Assembly (NCBI RefSeq): GCF_036195325.1
Contig: NZ_CP108101.1
Location: 1,426,001 to 1,490,000 of the forward strand
Length of the DNA stretch: 64,000 nucleotides
DNA from: Streptomyces sp. NBC_00234
GTDB lineage: Bacteria > Actinomycetota > Actinomycetes > Streptomycetales > Streptomycetaceae
Reading direction: 5' to 3'
In this document: positions 45,927 to 58,860 of the stretch, in pieces
How the letters are laid out: every line of letters begins with the position of its first letter
How positions within the stretch are numbered: the stretch's first letter is position 1
The notes under the pieces: generated by a model
Seen by the model: only the letters and a program-made list of their open reading frames with translations
Databases searched by the model: none
Told to the model about the DNA's origin: nothing
Program-made: the position numbers and the translations under genes

Positions 45927-46628
45927 ATGCGCAGACTTCTGGTCACCGGTTCGGTACTGCTGGCTCTGCTGGGCTCCGTCGCGGCCGGTGACCCCGGCGC
46001 GCCGCCCCTTCCGGAGCGGCTCGCCGACACCGGCGGCGGCTCCCAGCTGATCACCGCCGAGGCCCCGTCCGAGGGCTCCACCACCGGCACGGTCACCTGG
46101 TGGGAGTGGCGGCGGGGCGGCTGGTCCGAGGCCGGGTCCGCGCCGGCCCGCTTCGGCGCGAACGGCCTGACGGAGGGCAGTGCGCGAACCCAGGGCACGA
46201 ACACCACGCCCACCGGTCTGTACGACCTGCCGTACGCCTTCGGGATCGAGGAGGCCCCGGCCGGGACCGGCTACCCGTACCGCCGGGTCAACGACCGTTC
46301 CTGGTGGTGCCAGGACAACGACGCCCGCTCCTACAACCGTTGGGTGGAGCCGCGGCCTGCGGACTGCCGGGCCACCGAGGCCGAGCATCTGGTCACGTAC
46401 GGCACGCAGTACGCGCACGCGCTCGTCATCGGCTTCAACTACGAGCAGCCGGTACGGGGCCGGGGCGCCGGGATCTTTCTCCATGTCAACGGCCGTGGTG
46501 CGACCGCCGGTTGCGTCTCCGTACCGGCGGCCGCGATGAGCCGGATCCTGGCCTGGGCCGATCCTGCCCGCCGTCCCCACATCGCGATCGGGACGCGTTC
46601 GGGACCGACGGCGATCACGCGCTACTAG
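45927..46628 (+). CDS. Exported L,D-transpeptidase-like (YkuD) protein
   Basis: A 233-residue secreted protein. A short Sec signal (RRLLVTGSVLLALLGSVAAG) ends near residue 21. The C-terminal catalytic region has a histidine in GIFLHVNGRGATAGCVSVP, with the nucleophilic cysteine in the AGCVS motif, the YkuD arrangement H-x(n)-[ST]-x-GC. Between them lie Tyr/Trp-rich strands. Such enzymes form 3-3 cross-links in peptidoglycan or act as carboxypeptidases. The transpeptidase role is likely but unproven; the spacing of H and C is shorter than usual (about ten residues). It converges on argR. Confidence 0.82.
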   Translation: MRRLLVTGSVLLALLGSVAAGDPGAPPLPERLADTGGGSQLITAEAPSEGSTTGTVTWWEWRRGGWSEAGSAPARFGANGLTEGSARTQGTNTTPTGLYDLPYAFGIEEAPAGTGYPYRRVNDRSWWCQDNDARSYNRWVEPRPADCRATEAEHLVTYGTQYAHALVIGFNYEQPVRGRGAGIFLHVNGRGATAGCVSVPAAAMSRILAWADPARRPHIAIGTRSGPTAITRY

Positions 46629-46635
46629 GGCCTCG

Positions 46636-47172
46636 TCAGCGGTCGTTCTGGGCGAGGCGCAGGAGGTGGTCGGCGAGCGCCTGGCCGCCCGCCGGGTCGC
46701 GGCTGATCAGCATCAGCGTGTCGTCGCCCGCGATCGTCCCGAGGATGTCGTGCAGTTCGGCCTGGTCGATGGCCGAGGCGAGGAACTGCGCCGCGCCCGG
46801 AGGCGTACGCAGGACCACCAGGTTGGCCGATGCCTCCGCCGAGATGAGCAGTTCGGCGGAGAGCCTGCGCATCCGCTCCTCCTTGGCGGAGCCGCCCAGC
46901 GGTGCCTGCGGGGTGCGGAAACCGCCCTCGCTCGGCACCGCGTAGATCAGCTCGCCACCGGTGTTACGGATCTTCACCGCGCCGAGCTCGTCCAGATCGC
47001 GGGAGAGCGTCGCCTGGGTGACGCTCAGCCCGTCGTCGGCGAGGAGCTTGGCCAGCTGGCTCTGCGAGCGCACCGGCTGCCGGTTCAGGATGTCCACGAT
47101 CCGGCGGTGGCGGGCCGTGCGGGTCTGCGGCACGGACGGCCCGCCGTGCTCGGTTTCCTGCGCCTCGGTCAT
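46636..47172 (-). CDS. argR: Arginine repressor
   Basis: A 178-residue regulator. The N-terminal winged helix ([20 protein letters not shown]...[19 protein letters not shown]) binds ARG boxes; the C-terminal hexamerisation domain ([26 protein letters not shown]...DDTLMLI) binds arginine. It is the last gene of argCJBDR, 25 bp after argD. It represses arginine synthesis genes when arginine is plentiful; sites lie before argC and argG in this window. Confidence 0.96.
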   Translation of the reverse strand: MTEAQETEHGGPSVPQTRTARHRRIVDILNRQPVRSQSQLAKLLADDGLSVTQATLSRDLDELGAVKIRNTGGELIYAVPSEGGFRTPQAPLGGSAKEERMRRLSAELLISAEASANLVVLRTPPGAAQFLASAIDQAELHDILGTIAGDDTLMLISRDPAGGQALADHLLRLAQNDR

Positions 47173-47197
47173 CGTCGTCGCCTCATTCTCCGGATCG

Positions 47198-48394
47198 TCA
47201 TTCCCCGGATCGTCCGTCCCCGTATGCCGCGTCGAGAGCTCCCGGCAGAATCCGCAGGAACGCGTCCACCTCCGCGTCGCCGATGATCAGCGGCGGCATG
47301 AGCCGTACGACATCGGGGGCGGGCGCGTTCACCAGGAGTCCGGCTCCCTGGGCCGCCTGCTGCACCTGCGGTGCGAGGGGTCCGGTGAGCACGATACCCA
47401 GCAGCAGGCCGGAGCCGCGGACGTGGGAGACCAAGGGGTGCCCCAGGCCCTCCACTCCCTCCCTGATCCTCTCGCCCAGACGCTTCACGTTGTCCAGGGC
47501 GCCGTCGGCGGCGAGCGTGTCCAGGACGGCGAGTCCGGCCGCGCAGGCGATCGGGTTGCCGCCGAACGTCGTGCCGTGGTGACCGGGCTTCAGCAGGTCG
47601 GCCGCCGGGCCGAACGCGACGGTGGCGCCGATCGGCAGTCCGCCTCCGAGGCCCTTGGCGAGGGTGACGAGGTCCGGCTCGACACCCTGGTGGGCCTGGT
47701 GCTCGAACCAGTGGCCGCACCGGCCGATCCCGGTCTGCACCTCGTCGAGCACGAGGAGGGTGCCGGTGGCCCGGGTGATCTCCCTGGCGGCCTCCAGATA
47801 GCCCTTGGGCGGGACGACGACGCCGTTCTCGCCCTGGACCGGCTCGACGATCAGCAGGGCCGTGTCGGTGGTCACCGCGGCCCTGAGCGCCTCGACGTCG
47901 CCGTACGGGACATGCGTGACGTCGCCGGGCAGCGGGACGAACGGCTCCCGCTTCTTGGGCTGGCCGGTGAGGGCCAGCGCGCCCATGGTCCGGCCGTGGA
48001 AGCCTCCTTCGGTGGCGACCATGTGCGTACGCCCGGTCAGCCGGCCGATCTTGAAGGCGGCCTCGTTCGCCTCGGCGCCCGAGTTGGAGAAGTAGACCCT
48101 GCCGGCCCGGCCGAAGAGCTGGAGCAGCCGTTCGGCGAGGGCCACGGGCGGTTCGGCGATGAAGAGGTTGGAGACGTGGCCGAGGGACGCGATCTGGGTG
48201 GAGACCGCCTCGACGACGGCGGGGTGGGCGTGGCCCAGCGCGTTCACCGCGATACCGCCGACGAAGTCGAGGTATTCGGTGCCGTCGGCATCCCAGACGT
48301 GGGCGCCGGCGCCGCGGACCAGGGGGAGCTGCGGGGTGCCGTAGTTGTCCATCAGCGTGCCCTGCCAGCGCTGCGAGAGCTCCTCGTTGCTCAT
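47198..48394 (-). CDS. argD: Acetylornithine aminotransferase
   Basis: A 398-residue PLP enzyme that makes N-acetylornithine. Landmarks: [48 protein letters not shown], and the lysine in [15 protein letters not shown]. The start overlaps the stop of argB by four bases. Class III aminotransferase length and order fit ArgD. Confidence 0.96.
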   Translation of the reverse strand: MSNEELSQRWQGTLMDNYGTPQLPLVRGAGAHVWDADGTEYLDFVGGIAVNALGHAHPAVVEAVSTQIASLGHVSNLFIAEPPVALAERLLQLFGRAGRVYFSNSGAEANEAAFKIGRLTGRTHMVATEGGFHGRTMGALALTGQPKKREPFVPLPGDVTHVPYGDVEALRAAVTTDTALLIVEPVQGENGVVVPPKGYLEAAREITRATGTLLVLDEVQTGIGRCGHWFEHQAHQGVEPDLVTLAKGLGGGLPIGATVAFGPAADLLKPGHHGTTFGGNPIACAAGLAVLDTLAADGALDNVKRLGERIREGVEGLGHPLVSHVRGSGLLLGIVLTGPLAPQVQQAAQGAGLLVNAPAPDVVRLMPPLIIGDAEVDAFLRILPGALDAAYGDGRSGE

Positions 48395-49301
48395 GACTCC
48401 CCCTCGGTGTCGGTCGGTGCGTCGGCCACGACCATCGTGCCGACTCCTTCGTCGGTGAAGATCTCCAGCAGGATCGAGTGCTGGACCCGGCCGTCGATGA
48501 CACGGGCGGTCCCGACCCCGTTGCGTACGGCGTGGAGGCAGCCCTGCATCTTCGGGACCATGCCACTGGAGAGGCTGGGCAGCAGCTTCTCCAGCTCGGT
48601 GGCGGTGAGCCGGCTGATCACGTCGTCGCTGTTGGGCCAGTCCTCGTAGAGGCCCTCGACGTCGGTGAGGACCATCAGCGTCTCGGCGTTCAGCGCGGCG
48701 GCGAGTGCGGCTGCCGCCGTGTCCGCGTTGACGTTGTAGACGTGGTTGTCGTCGGCGGAACGCGCGATGGAGGAGACGACGGGGATCCGGCCGTCGTCCA
48801 GCAGTGCCTGTATGGCGCCGGTGTCGATCGCGGTGATCTCGCCGACCCGGCCGATGTCGACGAGTTCGCCGTCGATGGTGGGCCGGTGCTGGACGGCGGT
48901 GATGGTCTGGGCGTCCTCGCCCGTCATGCCGACGGCGAGCGGACCGTGCTGGTTGAGGAGACCGACCAGCTCGCGCTGGACCTGTCCGGCCAGGACCATC
49001 CGTACGACGTCCATCGCCTCGGGCGTGGTGACCCGGAGTCCGGCCTTGAACTCGCTGACGAGGCCCTGCTTGTCGAGCTGGGCGCTGATCTGCGGGCCGC
49101 CGCCGTGCACGACGACGGGCTTGAGGCCGGCCTGGCGAAGGAAGACGACGTCCTGGGCGAAGGCCGCCTTCAGCTCCTCGTCGATCATGGCGTTGCCGCC
49201 GAACTTGATGACGACGGTCCTGCCGTTGTGCCGGGTCAGCCAGGGCAGCGCCTCGATGAGGATCTGCGCCTTCGGCAGTGCGGTGTGCTTCCGCGCCGTA
49301 C

Positions 49302-49305
<4 letters not shown>
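48391..49305 (-). CDS. argB: Acetylglutamate kinase
   Basis: A 304-residue kinase that phosphorylates N-acetylglutamate. The ATP-binding opening [13 protein letters not shown], the substrate region [15 protein letters not shown] and the [13 protein letters not shown] segment are clear. It overlaps argJ by four bases (49302-49305) and argD by four bases, so translation is coupled throughout. ArgB of this type is often feedback-inhibited by arginine. Confidence 0.96.
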
Positions 49306-51676
<2,371 letters not shown>

Positions 51677-51768
51677 TCATGGGTTTTCTCGTTACTCCAC
51701 GGCGCGGCCGATGAGTTTGCGGCTCCCGGCCGGTCCAAGCTCGTGACACCGCAGGAAAGGACACCGCC

Positions 51769-52374
51769 ATGTCGAAGCTTCTCGTCGACTTCATCACCTC
51801 CCTCGACGGCCACGCATCGGGAGAGGGATGGCCCGGGTTCTGGGGCCTCGAGGGCCCGGAGTACCTCGCATGGCTCGGCAAGCAGCCCGAGGCCACCTAC
51901 CTGATGGGAGCGAACACCTACCGCCTTATGTCGGGCTTCGCTGCAGGCGAGGTCCCGAATGACCAAGACGAGTTCAGGCCCGAAGAAGAGGCGTCCGTCG
52001 ACGAGCTCACGCAAGCGTCCAAGATGGTGTTCTCCTCCTCACTCGAGGAGCCACTGACGTGGGCCAACTCCACGCTCGTCCGCGACGACGCCGTCGAGGC
52101 GGTCCGCGCCATGAAGTCGAGTGGCTCGGGGCTCCTCAGCACCATCGGCAGCCTCAGCCTGTGCCGGTCCCTGCTACGAGCCGGACTCGTCGACCGCTTC
52201 CGGGTCGTGATGTTCCCGGTGATCACCGGGGCCACGGGCGAAGAACGCATCTACGACGGCTATCCGGACATTGCCCTCGAGATGATCGAGCACCACACCT
52301 TCGACGGCCGCATCCAACTGGTCGAGTACAAGCCCCGCGTGCTCGAGCACCCGCCGCTCGGCGTACCTGCGTGA
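51769..52374 (+). CDS. Dihydrofolate-reductase-like (RibD C-terminal domain) protein
   Basis: A 201-residue protein. ATG at 51769 has AGGAAAGGA upstream. It opens SKLLVDFITSLDGHASGEGW and contains ATYLMGANTYRLMSGF and GSGLLSTIGSLSLCRSLLRAGLVDRFRVVMFPVITG, typical of the large DHFR-like RibD_C family that binds NADPH. Such genes are common in actinobacteria; the reaction is usually unknown. It is the only gene of the 946-bp element bounded by inverted repeats. Codon use is slightly less GC-biased than its neighbours. Trimethoprim resistance cannot be inferred. Confidence 0.85.
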   Translation: MSKLLVDFITSLDGHASGEGWPGFWGLEGPEYLAWLGKQPEATYLMGANTYRLMSGFAAGEVPNDQDEFRPEEEASVDELTQASKMVFSSSLEEPLTWANSTLVRDDAVEAVRAMKSSGSGLLSTIGSLSLCRSLLRAGLVDRFRVVMFPVITGATGEERIYDGYPDIALEMIEHHTFDGRIQLVEYKPRVLEHPPLGVPA

Positions 52375-52517
52375 CGTCGCCCCGTCCGCCGCAGTCTCCG
52401 CAAAGATCCACCTTCCGGATACGGATGCGCCGCTGAACGCTTCCCTGGGCAGAGCCTCGCGAACCGAGCGCTCTACATGGCCGATGGGGCCGGCTGAAGC
52501 GCTCAGTCACATCCGGT

Positions 52518-52560
52518 TGTGACTGAGCACCATGGACGGCCCCTGCGCGTTCCGGTCGGC
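52518..52560 (+). repeat. Third, degenerate element end beyond the right target duplication
   Basis: TGTGACTGAGC, then ACCATGGACGGCCCC, then CTGCGCGTTCCGGTCGGC repeats the left-end design (11 exact bases, then GGCCCC, then a second ~20-bp motif). It has the same orientation as the left end. It may be the remnant of an older copy into which the element inserted next to itself. The inverted repeat 52501-52510/52519-52528 is a by-product. Confidence 0.45.
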
Positions 52561-52631
52561 TCCCACGAGGACGCCAACCAGACCGGAAGCCGCCGGGTCT
52601 CGCTGTCGTACCCCGCCTCTATGCTCCTGCG

Positions 52632-53150
52632 ATGACGTCCTACGAAGGCACACACCCCACCGTTCTCGTTCGTGTGGGCAGCCGAAACGCCCGGATCGAC
52701 GAAGAGCTCGCGCCTGCGATCCAGGCAATCTGGGAGTGCGGGTTCGACACCTTCACCTGCTGTCAGGATCTGGCCGAGAGCAATGCGGCTTGGCCGGAGA
52801 AGCTGCCGCACATGGCGGAGTGGGTGGAGTCCCGCCGAGGCTGGATGCTCATCGACTTCCCGGTCGACAGTGGGCTCGGCCTCCTCACGGCCGTGGCGAA
52901 CGCCGGCCCGCGCGATGCCTTCTACGTGCGGATGACGCATTGGGCCGCCCCGGACGCCTGGGACGTGAAGATCAAACCGATGGACGCCGCGATGTTCGGT
53001 GAGGACCGGCCGTCCCACTTCGGCCTGCGCCTGCTGCAGGTGAGCTTTCCCGCCTACGACCTGCCGGAACTGACCCGACGCCTCCACGAACACGCGGCCG
53101 GCCGCACTGTGCCGCCTGCCCCCGCCGACTGGAGCACCGTCGGCCGTTAG
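52632..53150 (+). CDS. Protein of unknown function
   Basis: A 172-residue soluble protein. ATG at 52632 lacks a clear ribosome site. It is rich in Trp, Asp and Cys; the CCQDLAESNAAWPEK segment and VSFPAYDLPELTRRLHEH toward the C-terminus are distinctive. No signal peptide, membrane span or known domain is seen. It lies between the mobile element and the rifampicin-resistance region and may be acquired; codon use does not differ enough to prove this. Confidence 0.55.
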   Translation: MTSYEGTHPTVLVRVGSRNARIDEELAPAIQAIWECGFDTFTCCQDLAESNAAWPEKLPHMAEWVESRRGWMLIDFPVDSGLGLLTAVANAGPRDAFYVRMTHWAAPDAWDVKIKPMDAAMFGEDRPSHFGLRLLQVSFPAYDLPELTRRLHEHAAGRTVPPAPADWSTVGR

Positions 53151-53173
53151 CTCTGGATCTCCACAAAAGGAAA

Positions 53174-53199
53174 GGCAAGGAGGTAACCCACTCCTTGCC
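53174..53199 (+). promoter_or_regulatory. Hairpin in the rox leader region
   Basis: GGCAAGGAG (53174-53182) pairs with CTCCTTGCC (53191-53199). It follows an A/G-rich stretch and precedes the AT-rich block near 53205-53213, which may hold the -10 region. It may also end the upstream gene at 53150. Confidence 0.35.
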
Positions 53200-53214
53200 A
53201 CTCTCAAGATATAG

Positions 53215-54729
<1,515 letters not shown>

Positions 54730-54737
54730 CCCTTCGT

Positions 54738-54766
54738 CGGCGCACCGGCCCCGGGCCGGTGCGCCG
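54738..54766. terminator. 13-bp stem-loop between rox and the LuxR regulator gene
   Basis: Bases 54738-54750 pair with 54754-54766 around CCG. It starts nine bases after the rox stop and four before the convergent stop, so it can serve both. Confidence 0.75.
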
Positions 54767-54770
54767 GCCG

Positions 54771-55439
54771 TCAGTACCCGGCCGGGCGTACGAGTCCGGT
54801 CTCGTACGCGTGGACCGCCGCCTGGGTCCGGTCGCGCAGGGAGAGCTTGACGAGAATCCGGCTCACGTGGGTCTTCACCGTCTGTTCGGCGACGACCAGG
54901 CGGACCGCTATCTCCGCGTTCGACAGCCCGTGCGCGATCAGCGACAGCACCTCCGTCTCGCGCTGCGTCAGGTCCCCGAGGCGCTCCTTGAGGGGGGCGC
55001 GCGGGGCGTCGGCCAGCCGGGAGTACTCGGCGATCAGCCGCTTGGTGATGTTCGGGGCGAGCAGGGCGTCTCCGGCCGCAACGACCCGTACCGCGTGGGC
55101 CAGTTCGGCCGCCGACGCGTCCTTCAGCAGGAAGCCGGACGCGCCCGCGCGCAGCGCCTCGTACACGTACTCGTCGAGGTCGAAGGTGGTCAGGACGAGG
55201 ACCTTGACGGTGGCGTCGTGCGGCGCGGTGAGGCGGCGGGTCGCCTCGATGCCGCCGAGTCCGGGCATTCGGATGTCCATCAGGACGACGTCGGGGGCCA
55301 GTTCGGCGACCTTGGCGACGGCGTCGAGGCCGTCCACGGCCTGACCGACGACCTCGATGCCCGGCTCGGCGTCGAGCAGCACCGTGAAGCCCTGCCGGAC
55401 CATCATCTGGTCGTCGACGATCAGCACACGGATGGTCAT
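54771..55439 (-). CDS. NarL/LuxR-type response regulator
   Basis: A 222-residue response regulator. The receiver domain (1-120) opens TIRVLIVDDQMMVRQGFTVLL and has the phospho-acceptor Asp in VVLMDIRMPGLG, about residue 54. The C-terminal LuxR helix-turn-helix is LTQRETEVLSLIAHGLSNAEI, near residues 150-175. The start overlaps the stop of the kinase gene by four bases. It is the last gene of a four-gene operon and pairs with the kinase at 55436. Targets unknown; direct repeats upstream of the operon are candidates. Confidence 0.93.
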   Translation of the reverse strand: MTIRVLIVDDQMMVRQGFTVLLDAEPGIEVVGQAVDGLDAVAKVAELAPDVVLMDIRMPGLGGIEATRRLTAPHDATVKVLVLTTFDLDEYVYEALRAGASGFLLKDASAAELAHAVRVVAAGDALLAPNITKRLIAEYSRLADAPRAPLKERLGDLTQRETEVLSLIAHGLSNAEIAVRLVVAEQTVKTHVSRILVKLSLRDRTQAAVHAYETGLVRPAGY

Positions 55440-56737
55440 ACGGGATCCTCCAGGGGAAGGGTGGCGACCACTTCGTAACCGCCTTCGGCCGTAGGCCCGT
55501 TGGCGAAGTCTCCGCCCAGCATGGCGGTACGTTCCCGCATGCCGAGCAGTCCGTGGCCGAGTCCGGGCGACGGGGCGGCGGGACGGTCGGGGGCGGTGTT
55601 GGTGACGCGGACGGTGACCGCGGACGAGTGGTAGCCGGTCTCCACCCGCACCTGCGCTCCGGGCGCGTGGCGCATCACGTTGCTCAGCGCCTCCTGGACG
55701 ATACGGAACGCCGACAGTTCGACGCCCGGTGAGAGCGGGCGCCGCTCCCCCGACCACTCGGTGACGACCGCGATCCCGGCCCCCCGCACCGTACCGACCA
55801 GCTCCTCCAGCCGGTCGAGCGTGGGCTGCGGTGCGTGGCGCACCCCTTCGGAGAGGGCGTCCTCGGAGCGCAGCACGCCCAGCACCCGGCGCAGTTCGGT
55901 GAGGGCCTCGACGGCGTTCTCCCGTATCGAGGCGAGGTTCTCCCGCAGCTCGCCGGAGGGGTTCTCGACCAGGTGCGGGGCGACCTGCGCCTGGATGGAG
56001 ATCACCGTCATGTGATGGGCGACCACGTCGTGGAGTTCGCGGGCGATCCGGTTGCGCTCCTCCGCCACGGTGCGCCTGGAGCGTTCCTCGGCGGTCAGTT
56101 CCGCCTGGACGACGAGCTGGCCACGGGCCACCCGGATGCCGCGCAGCGCGGCGCCGAGCACTGTCGCGACGAGGAAGAAGGGCGCTGCCCGGTCGACGTC
56201 GTAGTTGTGGGACTGGGTGGCGAATCCGGTGCAGGCGACGCCCGCCAGGAAGGTGAGCGTCAGCGTCCGCACCGCGGTCCAGGGCCGCACCCGTGACGCC
56301 ACCAGGAACAGCACCAAGCTCTGCAGGGCGATCCCGGGAATGGTCCACGGGTACAGCGTGTCCCTGCTGATCAGCGGTTCCGATACGAGGGTCGCGACGA
56401 CCATGAGGACCGTCGAAGCCCACCAGGCCGGCAGGGGCCGGGACATCGCGGCGACGAGCGCCGCCGACTGGAACGCTGCCAGCAGCACGGCGTGCCAGGT
56501 GACCGCCCCGCCCTCCTCTCCGGAGACGTTCACGTTCATGACGGCGATGGTCACCGCGAACATCACCAGCACCATCCAGGACACCGGCCGCCAGACCGGC
56601 CAGCCCGGCTCGCCCATGCGCGGCAGCGGATCGGCGGCCCCCGTCCACATGTCCTCGCGCACGGTGCGCGGCAGCCTCCGCACCGCCGCCACCAGTCTCC
56701 TGCCGTTTCCCGCCCCCGTCGGTTCCACCTGATGCAC
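55436..56737 (-). CDS. HisKA_3-type sensor histidine kinase
   Basis: A 433-residue membrane kinase. The GTG at 56737 has GGAG eight bases upstream and follows the stop of the acyltransferase gene by one base; a GTG nine bases later is also possible. Residues ~45-190 contain five or six membrane segments and no large outside domain. The dimerisation/H box is ERNRIARELHDVVAHHMTVIS, with the phosphorylated His. The ATPase region has VQEALSNVMRHAPGA (N box) and GLGHGLLGMRERTAMLGG. It probably senses a signal within the membrane, as the intramembrane-sensing kinases do. Confidence 0.9.
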   Translation of the reverse strand: MHQVEPTGAGNGRRLVAAVRRLPRTVREDMWTGAADPLPRMGEPGWPVWRPVSWMVLVMFAVTIAVMNVNVSGEEGGAVTWHAVLLAAFQSAALVAAMSRPLPAWWASTVLMVVATLVSEPLISRDTLYPWTIPGIALQSLVLFLVASRVRPWTAVRTLTLTFLAGVACTGFATQSHNYDVDRAAPFFLVATVLGAALRGIRVARGQLVVQAELTAEERSRRTVAEERNRIARELHDVVAHHMTVISIQAQVAPHLVENPSGELRENLASIRENAVEALTELRRVLGVLRSEDALSEGVRHAPQPTLDRLEELVGTVRGAGIAVVTEWSGERRPLSPGVELSAFRIVQEALSNVMRHAPGAQVRVETGYHSSAVTVRVTNTAPDRPAAPSPGLGHGLLGMRERTAMLGGDFANGPTAEGGYEVVATLPLEDPV

Positions 56738-56738
56738 C

Positions 56739-57899
56739 CTAGGCACTCCGCACCTCGGCTGTTCGGTCGGGGCGGGCCTCGCGGACCACCACGGAGCGGC
56801 GGGGCCGCCCCTGTTCGTAACTACGGAAGGCGGCCCAGCACACCAGCAGTGCCACGGCGAACACCGGCAGCCAGGCCAGTCTGGCCAGGACCCAGGCCGC
56901 ACCGTCGGGGACGGTGTGCAGTCCCGGCAGCGGCTCGCCCGCGAGAAGGCCGGTCGCGGTGACCGTCATCATGGCGGTCTGGTGCCAGAGGAAGACGGTC
57001 ATCGCGGAGAGGTTGGCCAGCGCCACGACCGCCCACACGGCGGGCCGCGCGAGCACCCTCCGCAGCGGGCCGAGCAGCAGCAGGGCCGCGCCGCACTGGG
57101 CGAGCCCGAAGGTCACCGCGGCGAGCGTGGGCGGGTCGAGGTTGGAGACGGCCGCGCCGGGAACGCCGACCATGGACGCCGGGTAGCCGGCGAACAGGAC
57201 GAGGAGCACAGTGGCGGCGGCTCCCCCGACCAGCAGGAGCCAGCCCGTCGTACGGCCCCGGAGTCCGCCCTTCGCCCAGACGGCGCCCAGGCAGTACGGG
57301 ACGAGCCAGCCGGCCACCACGTTGACCCCGCCGAGCGAGGCGGGCGCGTCGGCCGCGAGGACCAGCAGGTCGACATGGATCACGACGACGAGCGGCCACA
57401 GCGGATGCACCCTCGCCACCAGCGGGGTGGCCGCGGTGAGGACGGCGAAGACCAGCAGGAACCAGAGCGGCGAGAGCACCAGCTTGCAGAGGGTGTACAG
57501 CGTTCCGTGGCCGACTCCGGCCAGCGCCATCACGCCCACCGCCACCGCCCACACGGCCAACAGGGCGGCGACCGGCCGGAACAGCCGGGCCAGCCGGGCC
57601 CCGAGCCACCGCCGGTAGGACGTCCCCCGGGCGCGGGCGGATGCCCACCCCTGTGCGCCCATGCGTCCACCGACCAGGAAGAACACGGCGAGGGTCTGGA
57701 ACACCCAGGAGACGGGGGTCAGTTCGGGCATGTACAGGAGGGGGCTCGCGGCGCGCACCGTGCCGCTGTCCGAGACCAGGGCGGTCACCAGCCAGTGGCC
57801 GACGACCACTCCGAGGATGGCGAGTGCGCGCAGGGCGTCGACCGCGCGGTCGCGGCCGGGCGGGGTGGCGGCCTCGACGGTCCGCACGAAGTCACGCAT
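56739..57899 (-). CDS. Acyltransferase-3 family integral membrane protein
   Basis: A 386-residue protein with about ten spans. The N-terminal RDRAVDALRALAILGVVVGHWL is the signature opening of acyltransferase-3 proteins (OafA/YrhL), with the conserved R and H. FFLVGG and WRRFRPVA-like basic loops follow, and MTVFLWHQTAMM sits near the C-terminus. Such enzymes acylate cell-surface sugars or lipids. It overlaps the hydrolase gene by eight bases and abuts the kinase gene, so is transcribed with both. Acceptor unknown. Confidence 0.88.
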   Translation of the reverse strand: MRDFVRTVEAATPPGRDRAVDALRALAILGVVVGHWLVTALVSDSGTVRAASPLLYMPELTPVSWVFQTLAVFFLVGGRMGAQGWASARARGTSYRRWLGARLARLFRPVAALLAVWAVAVGVMALAGVGHGTLYTLCKLVLSPLWFLLVFAVLTAATPLVARVHPLWPLVVVIHVDLLVLAADAPASLGGVNVVAGWLVPYCLGAVWAKGGLRGRTTGWLLLVGGAAATVLLVLFAGYPASMVGVPGAAVSNLDPPTLAAVTFGLAQCGAALLLLGPLRRVLARPAVWAVVALANLSAMTVFLWHQTAMMTVTATGLLAGEPLPGLHTVPDGAAWVLARLAWLPVFAVALLVCWAAFRSYEQGRPRRSVVVREARPDRTAEVRSA

Positions 57900-58860
57900 G
57901 GTGCCGGCCCTCGCTCGCCGCGCGCCCGTTCACGATCCGGGCCATGTTCCGCAGAGGTACGGAACCGGGCCGCAGATAGTCGCTGTGGCCCCCGGAACCC
58001 GCGTCGAAGACCTGGGCGCCGAAGGCGGGCGACATCGGGTCGGGCCCGAAGCCGATGGTGGTGAACCCGAGACCGATCCGCCCGTGCGGGACGGCGGCGA
58101 TCCAGTCGCCGGTGCTCCGGCCCGCCCAGACGGTGGCCGTGGTCCGCAGGCTTCCCGCGGTGTCGGCCCCGGTGCCCGGACTGCCGTACAGCACGATGCC
58201 GTCGACCGGCAGCTCCGCCGCGGCGCGGGCACAGACGACCGAACCGTAGGAGTGACAGAGCAGCGTGATGCGGGAGTCGGGCCTGACCGCGCTCAACTCC
58301 CCCACGAAGGAGGCGAGTCGGGGAGCAGCAGCGACCGCGCTCCCGTCCGTCAGGACCTCGTGGCTCGCCGTGCCGGGGGTCCGGTAGCCGAGCCAGGCGA
58401 CGACCGCGGCGCTGTCGCCCAGTTCGCGGCGCAGTGCTGCGGCGCCCGCCCCGAGACGTCCGTACGCGTCGAGGCTCGTGTCCGAACCCGGCACGAGCAC
58501 GGCGATGCGTCCGGCGTGCGCGAGGTCTCCGAAGACCTCGGTGGTACGGCCGCCGTCGCGGCCGTCGAAGGAGAGGAACCGGCGGCCGGGGTCCGCCATC
58601 GCGCGCAGGACGGCGGCCCGTCGCCGGTCGCCGTGACCTGCGGCCGTCCGCTCCGCCGCGCGGATGCCCGCGCGGTTGGCGGCGTACCGCTCGTCGAGGG
58701 CCGCCGGGGCCGCGGATCCGAGGGGGCCGAGGTCGGCCGGGGCGGGTGCGGGGACGGCCGCGGGCCCGGCCGCACCCGACACCGGCACCGCCACCGAGGC
58801 GGCGACGAGGGCGGCGAGAAGGGTGCGGCGCAGACGGCTGGTGCGCGGGCGGGTCGCCAT
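57892..58860 (-). CDS. Exported alpha/beta hydrolase (DUF1023-like)
   Basis: A 322-residue protein. ATG at 58860 follows GGAAGG. A signal (LRRTLLAALVAASVAVPVSGAAG) is followed by a Pro/Ala linker. The hydrolase core begins near residue 95 (FLSFDGRDGGRTTEVFGDL), with a nucleophile elbow CHSYGS around residue 200 and a late VFDAGSGGHSDYL, where the His of the triad probably lies. DUF1023 hydrolases are secreted actinobacterial proteins of unknown substrate. It is the first gene of the hydrolase-acyltransferase-kinase-regulator operon. Confidence 0.87.
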   Translation of the reverse strand: MATRPRTSRLRRTLLAALVAASVAVPVSGAAGPAAVPAPAPADLGPLGSAAPAALDERYAANRAGIRAAERTAAGHGDRRRAAVLRAMADPGRRFLSFDGRDGGRTTEVFGDLAHAGRIAVLVPGSDTSLDAYGRLGAGAAALRRELGDSAAVVAWLGYRTPGTASHEVLTDGSAVAAAPRLASFVGELSAVRPDSRITLLCHSYGSVVCARAAAELPVDGIVLYGSPGTGADTAGSLRTTATVWAGRSTGDWIAAVPHGRIGLGFTTIGFGPDPMSPAFGAQVFDAGSGGHSDYLRPGSVPLRNMARIVNGRAASEGRHHA

